64,000 nt of DNA, from the NCBI RefSeq assembly GCF_029633865.1, contig NC_079224.1, forward strand, positions 24,174,895 through 24,238,894. The letters run 5' to 3'. The first letter of the stretch is position 1. Every line of letters starts with the position of its first letter. This document shows positions 10,832 to 20,785 of this stretch, one piece after another. This DNA is from Lampris incognitus. Its lineage: Eukaryota; Chordata; Actinopteri; Lampriformes; Lampridae. The notes under the pieces were generated by a model. It had not been told where the DNA came from. It saw nothing but the letters and a program-made list of their open reading frames with translations, and did not search any database. The translations under genes were made by a program, and so were the position numbers.

Positions 10832-10872
10832 AAAAAAACATTTAATACATAAAATGTATTAAATGTTTTTTT
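10832..10872. repeat. perfect 19-bp AT-rich hairpin
   Basis: Arms 10832-10850 and 10854-10872 are exact complements around a 3-base loop. It may be part of a small palindromic element. Confidence 0.7.
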
Positions 10873-11292
10873 TTAACCCAGACCTTATTAAAACATTGTC
10901 AGGCATCTGATCACTTAAGTACTGAAAAACTTTGCACTTCACTTAATCTTCTCCCTGGGCTTCAACATGGTCCAAGTAGGGCAAATATTTAAGCCTTCAA
11001 AAATCAATATGTAGCTTCTTTTCAACTAGGTCATAACCTAGTATATGGCTGGACCGTGTATGGTCAATGTTCGAAATTGGGGCCAATTTGTTAGAGGGAT
11101 AGTCAGTATGTCTATAATGTGAATTCCTGGACATTAAATGTTAATCTGCAATATATATATATACATATATATTTTTTTGTTAAAGTGTACTAAAGTAGCA
11201 TGTCACGATATGGTCAAAGTGCATTTGAGTAAGAAAAAGGTTATAAATGCAGTTGCAAGAACAATAATTTCCGCTCATATCTTGGGATGTTT
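10873..11292 (+). other. intronic sequence
   Basis: AT-rich with an (AT)n run near 11150-11175. No gene or named repeat is recognised. Confidence 0.45.
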
Positions 11293-11970
11293 GACGTCCT
11301 TCTCTGATGCCATTAACTCTTTTTTTTTCCAAAATCGTGTCGGACAACTGTTCAGCCTGTCTTAGCAGCTTATTGCTTAGCAAAGATCTCAAGGTGGATT
11401 TATTTTGTTTAACTGAAGAGGAGTAGCCTATAGGCTGTAATGTTTCAGTAAAATTAAAATTTCACATTAATACTTGTGCAATTGGTAGTGCACTACTCAT
11501 TTGCAAAGACAGCAAATTACTTCATTTAGGTCCTTCAGCTTGCTGGTAGCGTCTGGTTTAAAACCAAAATATTCCCAAATAGGGGATTTTGTATTCTTTT
11601 TCGGAACGAGCCCTTCCACGATTGCATTCACTGAAAATGGCCGGCAGGGGGGATATATTAGACAATCGCCGATTGTTGGCCTGACGGTGGCCGGTAGGAA
11701 AATTTTGACATATCACCCAGCCCTGGTAGACAAAGTGGCATGTTATCAAGAACAATTACATAATTTGGGCAGTAAGTTTAGCTAGTTTCTCATTAGAGGA
11801 TTACCTGAATTTATTTCGTATGTTCGCAGTTTTGTAACCAGAAATCAAAGCTTGGGACGTGACATGTAATGCAAGCGAAGAAAACCTGGAAGTTAAAAGG
11901 ACACTCTATGACCAATAACAAACTATCAAAAACTTACTGCTAAAAGCTGAGCAAACATGCAGTAGCAGTT
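11293..11970. repeat. unnamed dispersed repeat, copy A (uninterrupted)
   Basis: About 680 bp from cgtccttctctgatgcc to gcaaacatgcagtagcag, matching copy B at 60953-63268 nearly end to end. This copy keeps the empty site aacaattacataatttggg (11751-11769), into which a Tc1 element has inserted in copy B. It includes tatcacccagccctggtaga, a motif seen at the ends of some fish DNA transposons. No coding capacity. Confidence 0.75.
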
Positions 11971-12054
11971 TTTTTTTTTCAAAACCAGTCATTACTCAAT
12001 CATTCTTAAGTAAGACAATTACAACCTGTCTAGGGAAAGAATTTACTGGGCTGG

Positions 12055-12431
12055 TTCCGCGGTGGTGTAGCGGTCTAAGCATCGGCTTTGTGTCGATGTA
12101 GTTGTCCACTGGGGACCGGGGTTCGCGCCTCGGTCTCATCAGATCCGACTATGGCCGGATTTGATGAAGCGGCAATAATTGGCAACGTGGAGTCGGCTTG
12201 TGTTCACACATAAATGCCTCTCTGGGTTTTTTGGAAAAAGCAGTGGTTTGGCCTGGATTCGTCTTGTCATGACAGTGACAAGGCGTCTCCTTCGAGACTG
12301 CCAGCCGGAGAGATGCAGTTGGCCTACGCATGCAGTACGAGGGTGTGTTTGAACTAGAATAGGGAGCGATTGGCCACTAAATTGGGAGAAAAAGGGAAAA
12401 ATCAGAAATAAATAATAATAATTAAGAAAAT
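12055..12431 (+). mobile_element. tRNA-derived SINE, family 1
   Basis: The head resembles RNA polymerase III boxes: gtgtagcggtctaagc (A) and ggttcgcgcctc (B). The body ends in ggccactaaattgggagaaa and an A-rich tail. It is flanked by a perfect 15-bp target-site duplication, aatttactgggctgg (12040-12054 and 12432-12446). A second copy lies at 35804-36194. Confidence 0.9.
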
Positions 12432-12720
12432 AATTTACTGGGCTGGCATCTTTTGTCACATTCTCTCAAAACAGTCTTGTCAGAATAGCCAGAGCTTGCA
12501 TAATCCAGATTTTTCAGTTTTGATGCAACTTCATAAACCACATCTTCACATAGGGTGTTTGATAATCAAGGCCCAAATAAAAACTGTTGTTTTAGGTTGA
12601 CTGTGTAACAGATGAGTTAGCCAAAAGGCTTCTCATCTTGTGTCAAAACTAAATTTATTTGTAGATTAATTACTGGTTCAGGGTTTGCAAAATTAAATGA
12701 CATTATGTTTTGCTCTTTAG

Positions 12721-12868
12721 AAGCCCCTTCATCTGTGAACTGTGTGATGTTGAGCTGGCCAAGATGAGGGATCTGGATGATCATCTAGAGAGCAAGAGCC
12801 ACTGGGAAACTCTGGAGCACATCCAGCAGCACTATAATTACAATGACTTGACTATTGCCTTCCTTCAG
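12721..12868 (+). CDS. ZNF326-like gene, exon 5 (first AKAP95 zinc finger)
   Basis: The acceptor gctctttag ends at 12720 and the donor gtatgg follows 12868. It encodes SPFICELCDVELAKM then the finger helix DLDDHLESKSHWETLEHIQQ. Cys and His spacing is C-x2-C-x12-H-x5-H, that of the first finger of AKAP8, AKAP8L and ZNF326. Confidence 0.9.
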
Positions 12869-13220
12869 GTATGGTATGTTGTAAGGATAGACACAACCTC
12901 CTTGAACTCAAGCTGCCTTTAGAGTCTAGCGAGTTGCATCGGGGCCACTGAGGCAGGTTACTGACTTTAAGAATTCAATTTTGAATCTCCAGAGAAGCTT
13001 GGGGAAATCTGTTTTGGAGAATGGGCAGAGTAGGAATCTCCATCCCTCATTAACTAATTGTTGAAACACCATTCAATAGAAGTCATTTGCCAGCTGCTCT
13101 TGCAGAACTACTCAGCAACCAGCACATAGAAGATGATGGTTGTGCTGGGCTACTCCAAAGGTCATTTGGTTTGATTGTAAGACTTGTTATTATTTTGACT
13201 CTTTGTTTTCATGTCTCCAG
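12869..13220 (+). other. intron 5, nothing recognised
   Basis: Short intron between the exons for the first finger and the linker. No repeat or coding signal. Confidence 0.5.
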
Positions 13221-13278
13221 GAGGTCATGTACAAGTTCCGGCAATGCAGTAAAGCCATGGAAGAAAGCGCAATTGAAG
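13221..13278 (+). CDS. ZNF326-like gene, exon 6
   Basis: The acceptor tgtctccag ends at 13220 and the donor gtgaat follows 13278. It encodes EVMYKFRQCSKAMEESAIE, the helical linker between the two fingers, phases 0 to 1. Confidence 0.8.
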
Positions 13279-13395
13279 GTGAATAACTGACAACAGTAAT
13301 AAGTCGTGAAGGACATATATTGTCTCAGACATCTTCAATTTGGGGTAAATGAAGGACCCAGACTTCAAAATACAATGTGATCCTTGTTTTATCAG

Positions 13396-13526
13396 CATTG
13401 CAAGAGAAAGACTACATGACAAAGGTGGAAATGCTCCACTGTGCTGCCTGCAAAGTCCTCGTCTCCACATCAGTGTCATCGGTACAGAATCACCTTAACT
13501 CTCAGGAACACCTTCAGAACAAAAAG
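13396..13526 (+). CDS. ZNF326-like gene, exon 7 (second AKAP95 zinc finger)
   Basis: The acceptor ttttatcag ends at 13395 and the donor gtagta follows 13526. It encodes YMTKVEMLHCAACKVLVSTS then VSSVQNHLNSQEHLQNKK, the second AKAP95 finger. The MxKVExxHCxAC block is characteristic of the family. Confidence 0.9.
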
Positions 13527-13799
13527 GTAGTATTGGCAGCTGTTTTGGACATTTAACAACCATATATCGGCAATGGAAAGTTTGGCTGTATTGAAAAAAG
13601 TTAGCAATAAATATTATATATTATATATTTGATATTTGATAAATAAAATTCAAAATCAAAATATTTGATATATTTGATAGATACTATTGTATATCTATTA
13701 ATTTTATTTTTAAAATGAAATTAATTTCTTGTAAAATTCAAAGTTGGTCCTAAATACAATAAGATTCAAGTGTTGATTTTTTTTCTTCCTTTTTTGAAG

Positions 13800-13889
13800 G
13801 AGTATGGAATTCAAAAGAGAAGTTTATGCCTTGACAAAACAGAGGCCATGATGAAGGAGCTGAAGCCTCAGTTCGAAAAATTTCTGAAG
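13800..13889 (+). CDS. ZNF326-like gene, exon 8
   Basis: The acceptor ttttgaag ends at 13799 and the donor gtaccc starts at 13890. It encodes EYGIQKRSLCLDKTEAMMKE and LKPQFEKFLK, the C-terminal helix after the second finger. A Penelope-like element occupies the next intron. Confidence 0.85.
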
Positions 13890-14129
13890 GTACCCAGAAT
13901 AAGTGAACATGGAACATTAATGTCTTTATGCATGCTCAATAATCCAGGTAAGAAAATCACAAAAAGGTGAATCAGTTCATCAGGTCACAACATTTAGTGG
14001 GAGAAACCTTTCGTCACTCATCCAAGTGACCTTGTCAGCCTCAGTGACCCATAAAAACATCGTGGAGCTGAAAGCACAGCAACTGCGGACGATAGTTTCA
14101 GCCTGCCTCAGCATTACCAAGGCGCCACC

Positions 14130-14834
14130 GTCCCAACATCAGCAGAGATGAGAGGAAAGCACTCACGACTCTCAGTAAGGACGAAAACATCATCATCCTT
14201 CCAGCAGACAAAGGTAGATGCACTGTTGTATTAAACCAGACAGACTATCATGAGAAAGTTATGATGTTACTCAGTGACATACATACTTGTAAGCCCCTGA
14301 AACGAGATCCAGGCAGTGGTTACAAGAAAAAGGGGAAAGATTGTCTGAAGCTGTTAGAACACGACACTGCTATTGACAGAATTTTGTACCACAGATGATA
14401 CCCAGGGGAAGTTACACCTAGTCTGTATGGTTTACCTAACATACATAAACACGATGTGCCGTTATGGCCTATTGTTTGTATGATTAACTCAGTGACCTAC
14501 AACATCTCTTAAGTTTCTGGCATCTATAAGTAACTCGTTGGTAGGCAGTAATGAACATCACATTCAAAACACTATGGATTTTGTGGATAAGGTGAAGGAT
14601 ATCATTATGGAGACGGATGAAACAATGATTGGCGGCACAGTGGCGCAGTGGTTAGCGCGATTGCCTCATAGCAAGAAGGTTCTGGGTTTGAGCCCCAGAG
14701 TAGTCCATCCTTGGGGGTCGTCCTCTGTGTGGAGTTTGCATGTTCTCCCCGTGTCTGCATGGGTTTCCTCCAGGTGCCCCGGTTTCCTCCCACAGTCCAA
14801 AGAGACATGTTGGTCAGGTGAATCGGCCTACTAG

Positions 14835-14870
<36 letters not shown>

Positions 14871-15420
14871 TGGCCCTGTGTGATGGCCTGGCGGCCTGTC
14901 CAGGGTGTCTCCCTGCCTGCCGCCCAATGACTGCTGGGATAGGCTCCAGCATCCCCGTGACCCTGAGAGCAGGATAAGCGGTTCAGATAATGGATGGATG
15001 GATGGATGAAACAATGATCTCATATGATGTTACGTCTCTCTTTACGTGCGTTCCTGTTGATGAAGCAGTGGAGGTGGTCCATATGAAATTACAGGACGAC
15101 CCCACCCTTAACAATAGGACCACCCTTAACACTGACCAAGTGTATCTGCTCCTGAAGCTGTGTCTTCAGTCCAATACTTCACATACAGGGGGCAGTACTA
15201 TAGGCAGAAGCATAGGTGTGCTATGGTTTCTCCAGTTACATGTGTAGTGGCCAATTTGTATATGGAGGAAGTGGAAAAGAGGACTCTGATGTCCTATCCA
15301 GGAACACCACCCAGCCATTGGTTCAGATTTGTGGACGACACCTAGGTTAAAATTAAATCTCAGGACGTACCACATTTCACCAGCTACATTAACTCAGTGG
15401 ACAACCACATCAAGTTCACC
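14130..15420 (+). pseudogene. Penelope reverse transcriptase remnant
   Basis: Pieces in different frames are recognisable: the N-terminal ENIIILPADKGRCTVVLNQT block (about 14180-14250), SYDVTSLFTCVPVDEA (15017-15064), and HWFRFVDDT with the catalytic FVDD (about 15318-15344). Stops, frameshifts and a SINE at 14630-15003 separate them. Confidence 0.75.
14630..15003 (+). mobile_element. SINE (GGCGGCAC-type), full copy nested in Penelope
   Basis: The head ggcggcacagtggcgcagtg and gggtttgagcccc are tRNA-like. The body has the cagtccaaagagacatgt and caggctc-type blocks, a GT microsatellite at about 14838-14866 and a (GGAT)n tail. A perfect 15-bp duplication (ggatgaaacaatgat, 14615-14629 and 15004-15018) flanks it. 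Confidence 0.9.
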
Positions 15421-15658
15421 AGGGAGGATGTGAAAAATGACAATTAGACTTCTGACACGGTGAAATTGGTGATGGGGACATTTGATTGTTGATATTTACC
15501 GTAAATCTACACATACTGATCAGTACTTAAGGTGTGACTCTTGTGACACTGGAGCACAAACTAGAAGTCATCATGACGCTGTACCACTGAGCTGACAACG
15601 TCCCCACTGACACAGTGGCCCGGGAAGGGGAGGAATCCCACATTAAACAAGCCCTGAT

Positions 15659-16118
15659 GGGCGTCCGGGTAGCGTAGCGGTCTATTCCGTTGTCTACCAA
15701 CACAGGAATCTCTGGTTCGAATCCCTGTGTTACCTCCGGCTTGGTCAGGCATCCCTACAGACACAATTGGCTGTGTCTGCGGGTGGGAAGCCGGATGTGG
15801 GTATGTGTCATGGTCGTTGCACTAGCACCGCCTCTGGTTGGTCAGTCGGGGCACCTGTTAAGGGGAAAGGGGGAACTGGGGGGAATAGCTTGATCCTCCC
15901 ATGCACTACGTCCCCCCGGCGAAACTCCTCACTGTCAGGTAAAAAGAAGTGGCTGGCGACTCCACATGTATTGGAGGAAGCATGTGGTAGCCTGCAGCCT
16001 TCCCCAGATCAGCAGGGGGGTGCAGCAGTGACTGGGATGGCTCAGAAGAATGGGGTAATTGGCCAAGTACAATTGGGGAGAAAAGGCGGAGGGAAAATCC
16101 CCCCCCCCAAAAAAAAAA
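15659..16118 (+). mobile_element. tRNA-derived SINE, family 2, nested in Penelope
   Basis: The head gcgtccgggtagcgtagcgg with tggttcgaatccctgtg resembles a tRNA with A and B boxes. The body has ggcttggtcaggcatcccta and ttggctgtgtctgcgggtgg, and ends gtacaattggggagaaaagg plus an A-rich tail. Other copies lie at 25454-25863 and, inverted, 57188-57596. Flanks acaagccctgatg and acagaccctggtt are probably a diverged target-site duplication. Confidence 0.85.
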
Positions 16119-16339
16119 CAGACCCTGGTTAAGTGTGGTTATCTAAGTGGGCATTTTTCAAAGCCAGGAAGACACACAAACACTGCACAAGCCAATCGAA
16201 GAGAGGAGAACAACAGCTGCCTAAGTGTAAACCAGTGGTGATTCCGTATGTGGCGGGAGTGTTGGAGCAGTTGAGATGTGTATTTTACAAATACCGCATC
16301 TCAGTTGCTTTCAAACCCCAAAACATGCTGTGACAGACA

Positions 16340-16657
16340 TTGGTTCGCCCCAAGGATTGGGTCCCCCGGCACAAACAGAGCAATATAATGTACACTGTTA
16401 AGTGGCAGGAGGATTGCCATGACTTGTACATCGGGGAAACTAAACAGACACTGCCCAAGAGAATGGCACAACACAGGAGAGCAAACACATCAGGCAAGGA
16501 CTCCACAGTGTACACCCATCTACAGGCCAGTGGCCACTCTTTCAAGGATGAGGATGTGCACATCCTTGATAGGGAGGAACGCTGGTTTGAACGGGGAGTC
16601 AAAGAGGCCATCTATGTGACGCAGGAACGACCATCCCTGAACCAAGGGGGGGCCTAA
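16340..16657 (+). pseudogene. Penelope GIY-YIG endonuclease
   Basis: The frame reads KQSNIMYTVKWQEDCHDLYI then GETKQTLPKRMAQHRRAN, and continues to HILDREERWFERGVKEAIYV. It keeps the GIY-YIG-like core, the arginine-rich helix and the catalytic glutamate region. It is the best-preserved part of this element, but no intact reverse transcriptase is attached. Confidence 0.85.
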
Positions 16658-17130
16658 GAGTACATCTGTCACCATCTTACAATGCTGTGATTGCGACTAT
16701 TCCCCAGTCCTCTGTGAATAGTACACATGGCCATCTAAACTCTAGTTGGTGGTCACATCTTGTTTGCTTATGAAACCAGTTGTTGGTTTCAATCGTTATG
16801 CAGTTGTGCTGTTTATAAGGGTGGGGATACCTGCAGTCAGTTGAGACTGATGAAACGTTTCTCTCAATAAATGTTGTGTCCAGATGAACTGATTCAACTT
16901 TCTGTGATAGAGCATTAATATTCACAAACTGTTTAGCAATGACAATCCAACTCTAGTGATTTCATTAGCTGTGGGTTTAAATAATACCTTCGATTCTTTT
17001 TTGGTTCTGACCCAGAAAGTCAAGTTACTGGTGTACAAGTAAAGCACTTGAGTGATACATACTATCAGTTCTGCAGATAAGTGAAACAAATTTGCTGTCA
17101 TTACTAATTAGAAATTATTCTCCTCTCTAG

Positions 17131-17151
17131 GGTGTTGATCCATTTGAATAA
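17131..17151 (+). CDS. ZNF326-like gene, last exon
   Basis: The acceptor tcctctctag ends at 17130. The six codons GVDPFE and the TAA at 17149-17151 complete FLKGVDPFE, matching the FxKGENPFE segment of AKAP8L and ZNF326. The intron phase is right. The exon is too short to show up as a reading frame on its own. Confidence 0.8.
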   Translation, partial: GVDPFE

Positions 17152-18745
17152 ATGAGTTCACGGAAAGGCTTTCGAGTCCGGTTCACGCCAAGATGCTGTT
17201 CTTGACCCATCGAGGAGAATGGATTGTAATCATAAGTTGTCTCTCCCCCAAAATGAAACTTAAGACATAACAGATAAAAGTTCTAATCAGAGCGCAATTC
17301 ATGTCCATTGTTAATTTAATGCTGAGAGGATATTTTAACATAAAGCATTTCCTAGGATATATTTCACATCTTCATACCGATTTAATTAATGGTGGTTTAA
17401 AGAGGAAGTACTTGTTTTAAGCCCTTCTCTGCCCACCTGCATTTTTTAAAAAGGGAGAAAAAAAGGGGTGATGTAGGGAGGGCTGAAGGTGGCAGCCCCA
17501 CCGTTGAACAACACGCCTCAGCTACCCAGTCTACCCAGCGCGATTAGTTGACTAACACCAGCATGTTGCTGTTTTACTCAGCTCATATTCTATTGGTCTA
17601 ATGCACATGGGTCTCGGCGTCTTTGATGCCACACATATTAAAAGGTATCCAGTGGAGTTTTTGACCCACTAGTGTCGCTATAGAACACAGCAAGTGGTTT
17701 CTCATACTCCTTGTATCACGTGTTCTTCCAAGGACACATGAGCATGGGGGTGATGTATTACATGTTTATGCAGACATAAAACAAAAGCAGACATGTCAAC
17801 CGGAGGAAGCAAAGAAGCTGCAAAGAAATCCAAGACTGATAATAATATATAATTGGGAAAGCAAAATAACGATGTTTTATACTTGTTTCACTTTCTTTCA
17901 CACAAGGTGATATGCCATTTCCGCCAATGAAGAGAGTAAGATTGCAATCTGCTGTTAATGGTGAAACTTTCAAAAAATATTCCTAAAAAAGGCTTTGGAA
18001 ATGTTTGAGTTGGAAATATTTTCAACATGTTTGTTAGGCTTCAAGGACACAGTATGTTTTGGTAAGAAACTGAAGGCAAACAAAATGGCTCTTTACAAGG
18101 AAAACTCCTTTGGATAGCTTAAAACAGGCAATTTGAACAAGGTCCATCTTGTCCTTCTCACTTGAAGCAAGATAAAGCGTGACTTATTTTCTCCATGGGC
18201 GCTGCTGTGTCATGCAGTTTGTTGTTTGTTAAATCTATCAGTTAGTTCTACCATCCTAGGCCCATACCAACACATTTTCAGCTCAAAAAAACAGAGTTCA
18301 CTACCTCTTTAAAAGTCATGACTAGTTAACAATGCTTCTTAGTTAATTCCCCCTTCGCCTATGCCATTTCACCTACACTCCATCAGAACAAAGTTTGAAA
18401 AATGTTTGGTTATCGAATGAGTTTGTAAAAATAAATACAAAAGGTTGAAAATTGTCAGGTGACTTGGGTCCAAGATGGTGCATTGATAAAGTTGAAATGC
18501 TTGTAATTAAAAGGTTTACTCCGAGGGAATTAAAAACCTAGTCCTTGTTCTTTCACCCTTTTTTATTTAGAACATCACAAAATTGTTTTAAGCATTGTAT
18601 CTGTGTGATATAGTACATTTAAAATTAAATTATCTTAAAAACAGCATATTTTTTGCAACATTTGTTTAAAACATTAAATATAGGTGACAGTTACTCATGA
18701 AGGACAGCAATCATCAGCACTTAGGCTGCACAAGTTAGCGCTTGT

Positions 18746-18784
<39 letters not shown>

Positions 18785-19392
18785 ACTCAGTTCAAGTGTT
18801 TGTATTAGAAATCAACGCAGTGGCTGAAATATAAACCGTTTTCTATGCATTAACGAGTTGGCATACACAGTTGTTCCTTTTGTTCTCATACTCCACTTAA
18901 TTTCATAATATCATACTGTAGTAGCTTTCAGCTGCTATCACTTTTAATTGTTTCTATGAGTAACTCTTATGCCCTGAAAACGGATTATGCGGTCTGGGTC
19001 TGAAACATGTCACAATACAAAAAAAAAAAAAAAGGAAAGAAAAGACTGTCGTATCATGATTTTATGTATATTATAAATGTGAATATTGATACAAGAATAA
19101 CAGTGCTCCCAAACTGGACATAAAATGGACTTAAAACTGTGAGAAGTCTTGAGGTAAAAGTTGTCTTCATTAGAAATGGGTTCCACACTACATTACTGCA
19201 TAAAAAAAAAGTGTCCATTTGGAATTGTATTCCTAAAAAAATGGACCATGTAAAAGCAGAAACAACATTATCCAAAATAATTCAATTTTTGTTGTCTCAA
19301 ACGTCCAAACGTGTAAAATATATCCAATGTTGGGTGATGCTGTACTTTTGGCTGATATTTCTTTGACTGGAAAAAAATGAACATCCAATGTA
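17152..19392. other. convergent 3' region between the two host genes
   Basis: This is 3' flank of the AKAP95-type gene (stop 17149-17151) and of ZNF644 (stop 20590-20592, - strand). AATAAA occurs on the + strand at 18430-18435 and on the - strand at 18562-18567. Either could be a poly(A) signal and the two 3' UTRs could overlap. A T-run of about 33 bases lies at 18749-18781. No coding signal. Confidence 0.4.
18749..18781. repeat. long poly(T) tract
   Basis: An uninterrupted run of T of about 33 bases. It could be the poly(A) tail of a - strand insertion, but no recognisable element body adjoins it. Confidence 0.85.
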
Positions 19393-20542
19393 CACTGATG
19401 AGCCAAAACATTATGAGCACTCACAGCACTCAACGTTGATCATCTCCAAACAAGGGCACATGTCAAGGTCTGGGTAGATTAGACGGTAAGTGAACAACCA
19501 GTTCTCGTCAACGTGTTGGATGCAGGAGTAAAGACCTGAGCGACTTTCACACGGGCCAAATTGTTATGGCCAGACGACTGGGTCAGAGCATCTCTGAAAC
19601 GGCAAGGCTTGTGGGGTGCTCCCGGTCAGCAGTGGTGAGTACCTACCGACAGTGGTCCAAGGAGGGACAAACCACAAACCGGCAACAGGGTGTTGTGAGC
19701 TCAAGGCTCATCAATGCGCAAGGGCAACAAAGGCTATCCTGTCTGGTCCGAACTGACAGAAGACAAGTCAGAAAATTTTAATGACGGTTATGGGAGGAAT
19801 GTGTGACAATACAGTGCATCACTGCATAGCCGCAGACCGGTCATAGTGCCCTTGAGGACCCCTGTCCACTGTCGAAAGCGCATACAATGGGCACACGAGC
19901 ATCAGAACTGGACCTTGGAGCAGTGGAAGAAGGTCAACTGGTCCGATGAGTCCTGTTTTCTTTTCAATCACGTGGATAGCCATGTACGTGTGCACCGTTT
20001 AACTGGGGAAGTAATGGCACCAGGATGCACTGTGGGAAGATAAGCCAGTGGAGGGAGCGTGATACTCTGGGCAATGTTTTGCTGGGAAATGACGGGTCTG
20101 GCCGTTCATGTGGACGTCAATTGGACACATGCCACCTACCTAAACATCATTGCAGACCAGGTACACCCCTTCATGGCAATGGTATTCCCTGATGGCAGTG
20201 GCCTCTTTCATCAGGATACTGCCACACTGCACACATTGTTCAGGAATGGTTTGAGGAACATGATTAAGTGTCCAAGGTGTTGCCCTGGCCTCCAAGTGCT
20301 CCAGCTCTCAGTCCCATTGAGCATCTGTGGGATGTGCTGGACAGACAAGTCTGATTCACGGCGGCTCCACCTCGCAACTTTCAGGACTTGAAAGATCTGC
20401 TCATGTTTGGGTGCCAGATACCTCAAGACACCTTCAGGGGTCTTGTAGAGTCCATGCCTCAGCGGGTCAGTGCTATTTTGGCAGCACATGGAGGACCAAC
20501 AGCCTATTAGGCAGGTGGTCATTATGTTTTGGCTCGTCACTG
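19393..20542 (+). mobile_element. Tc1-like transposon with decayed transposase
   Basis: Terminal inverted repeats of about 28 bp (cactgatgagccaaaacatt on the left, its complement ending at 20542) are flanked by TA on both sides. The + strand carries transposase pieces in three frames: [20 protein letters not shown] (helix-turn-helix), KKVNWSDESCFLF (first catalytic Asp) and FHQDTATLH, where the usual Q-D-N-A block is altered. It is 1150 bp long. It lies 48 bp beyond the ZNF644 stop codon, so it probably sits in that gene's 3' UTR. Confidence 0.85.
19566..20391 (+). pseudogene. Tc1-like transposase remnant
   Basis: Three frame segments (19566-19781, 19846-20043, 20059-20391) cover the DNA-binding domain and most of the DDE domain. 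The stop after 19781, the stop at 20041 and the shifts between segments rule out a functional protein. Confidence 0.8.
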
Positions 20543-20589
20543 TACCTACACATACAGCCTAGTGAAGTTTAAAACGGTCTCTGCTGGCC

Positions 20590-20785
20590 TCATGAGGCCG
20601 CATGTGTTGCTGTCAGAGAGCTGTCTTGGTCAGTCTTGGGGGTAGGTGCATCCTTGGGCAGTAAAGTCACGTCAACCATGCCTAGCCCAGTGTGGGGGAC
20701 ACCAGTGTTCATAATGTGTCTCTGTAAATGTTTAATCCAGTCCTCCTGGACTGACAACGGCCCCTGGAAGACGAGATCACAGAAC
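20590..20785 (-). CDS. znf644: znf644 last coding exon
   Basis: The acceptor ttgccttccag (read on the - strand) precedes 20785. The exon completes a split Arg codon and encodes [20 protein letters not shown] then [20 protein letters not shown], ending ATHAAS with TGA at 20592-20590. It holds the last, atypical C2H2 finger, one of whose cysteines comes from the previous exon. Confidence 0.95.

Larger units (their letters stand above)
13925..16910 (+). mobile_element. Penelope-like retroelement with two nested SINEs
   Basis: It opens with tgcatgctcaataatccagg, then an inverted-type terminal repeat, and closes with ttctctcaataaatgttgtg and atgaactgattcaactttct (16862-16903). Between them lie reverse-transcriptase remnants (about 14130-15420) and a GIY-YIG endonuclease (16340-16657). 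Two SINEs split the reading frame (14630-15003 and 15659-16118). Removing them leaves about 2.15 kb, shorter than a full element. It lies in the last intron of the AKAP95-type gene. Confidence 0.85.
4467..17151 (+). other. gene: AKAP95-type zinc-finger protein, ZNF326-like
   Basis: Nine coding exons join in frame: 4467-4792, 6139-6616, 7130-7202, 9667-9739, 12721-12868, 13221-13278, 13396-13526, 13800-13889, 17131-17151. They give about 465 residues. The N-terminal half is low in complexity, rich in Ser, Arg and Pro. The C-terminal half holds two C2H2 fingers of the AKAP95 family, CELC...HLESKSH and CAACK...HLNSQEH, separated by a helical linker (HIQQHYNYNDLTIAFLQ), and ends FLKGVDPFE, close to the FVKGENPFE segment of ZNF326 and AKAP8L. 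The spacing is that of ZNF326/AKAP8 nuclear RNA- and chromatin-associated proteins. ZNF326 is the nearest match by the IQ-containing linker and by linkage to ZNF644. It lacks the Gly/Tyr-rich N terminus known for ZNF326, so it may be a divergent paralogue. The true start codon is not identified. Confidence 0.8.

Noticed and set aside
11501-11785. A 94-codon + strand frame in the dispersed repeat
   Set aside because: It is not kept open in copy B of the same repeat (60953 onwards) and shows no domain.
15675-15735. tRNA-like sequence with A and B boxes
   Set aside because: It is the head of a SINE, not a tRNA gene: the cloverleaf is incomplete and the body and tail of the SINE follow. The same applies at 12070, 14640, 25470, 35815 and, on the - strand, 24300 and 57560.
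20327-20572. A + strand frame at the end of the Tc1 element
   Set aside because: Out-of-frame reading of the transposase C terminus and the terminal inverted repeat.
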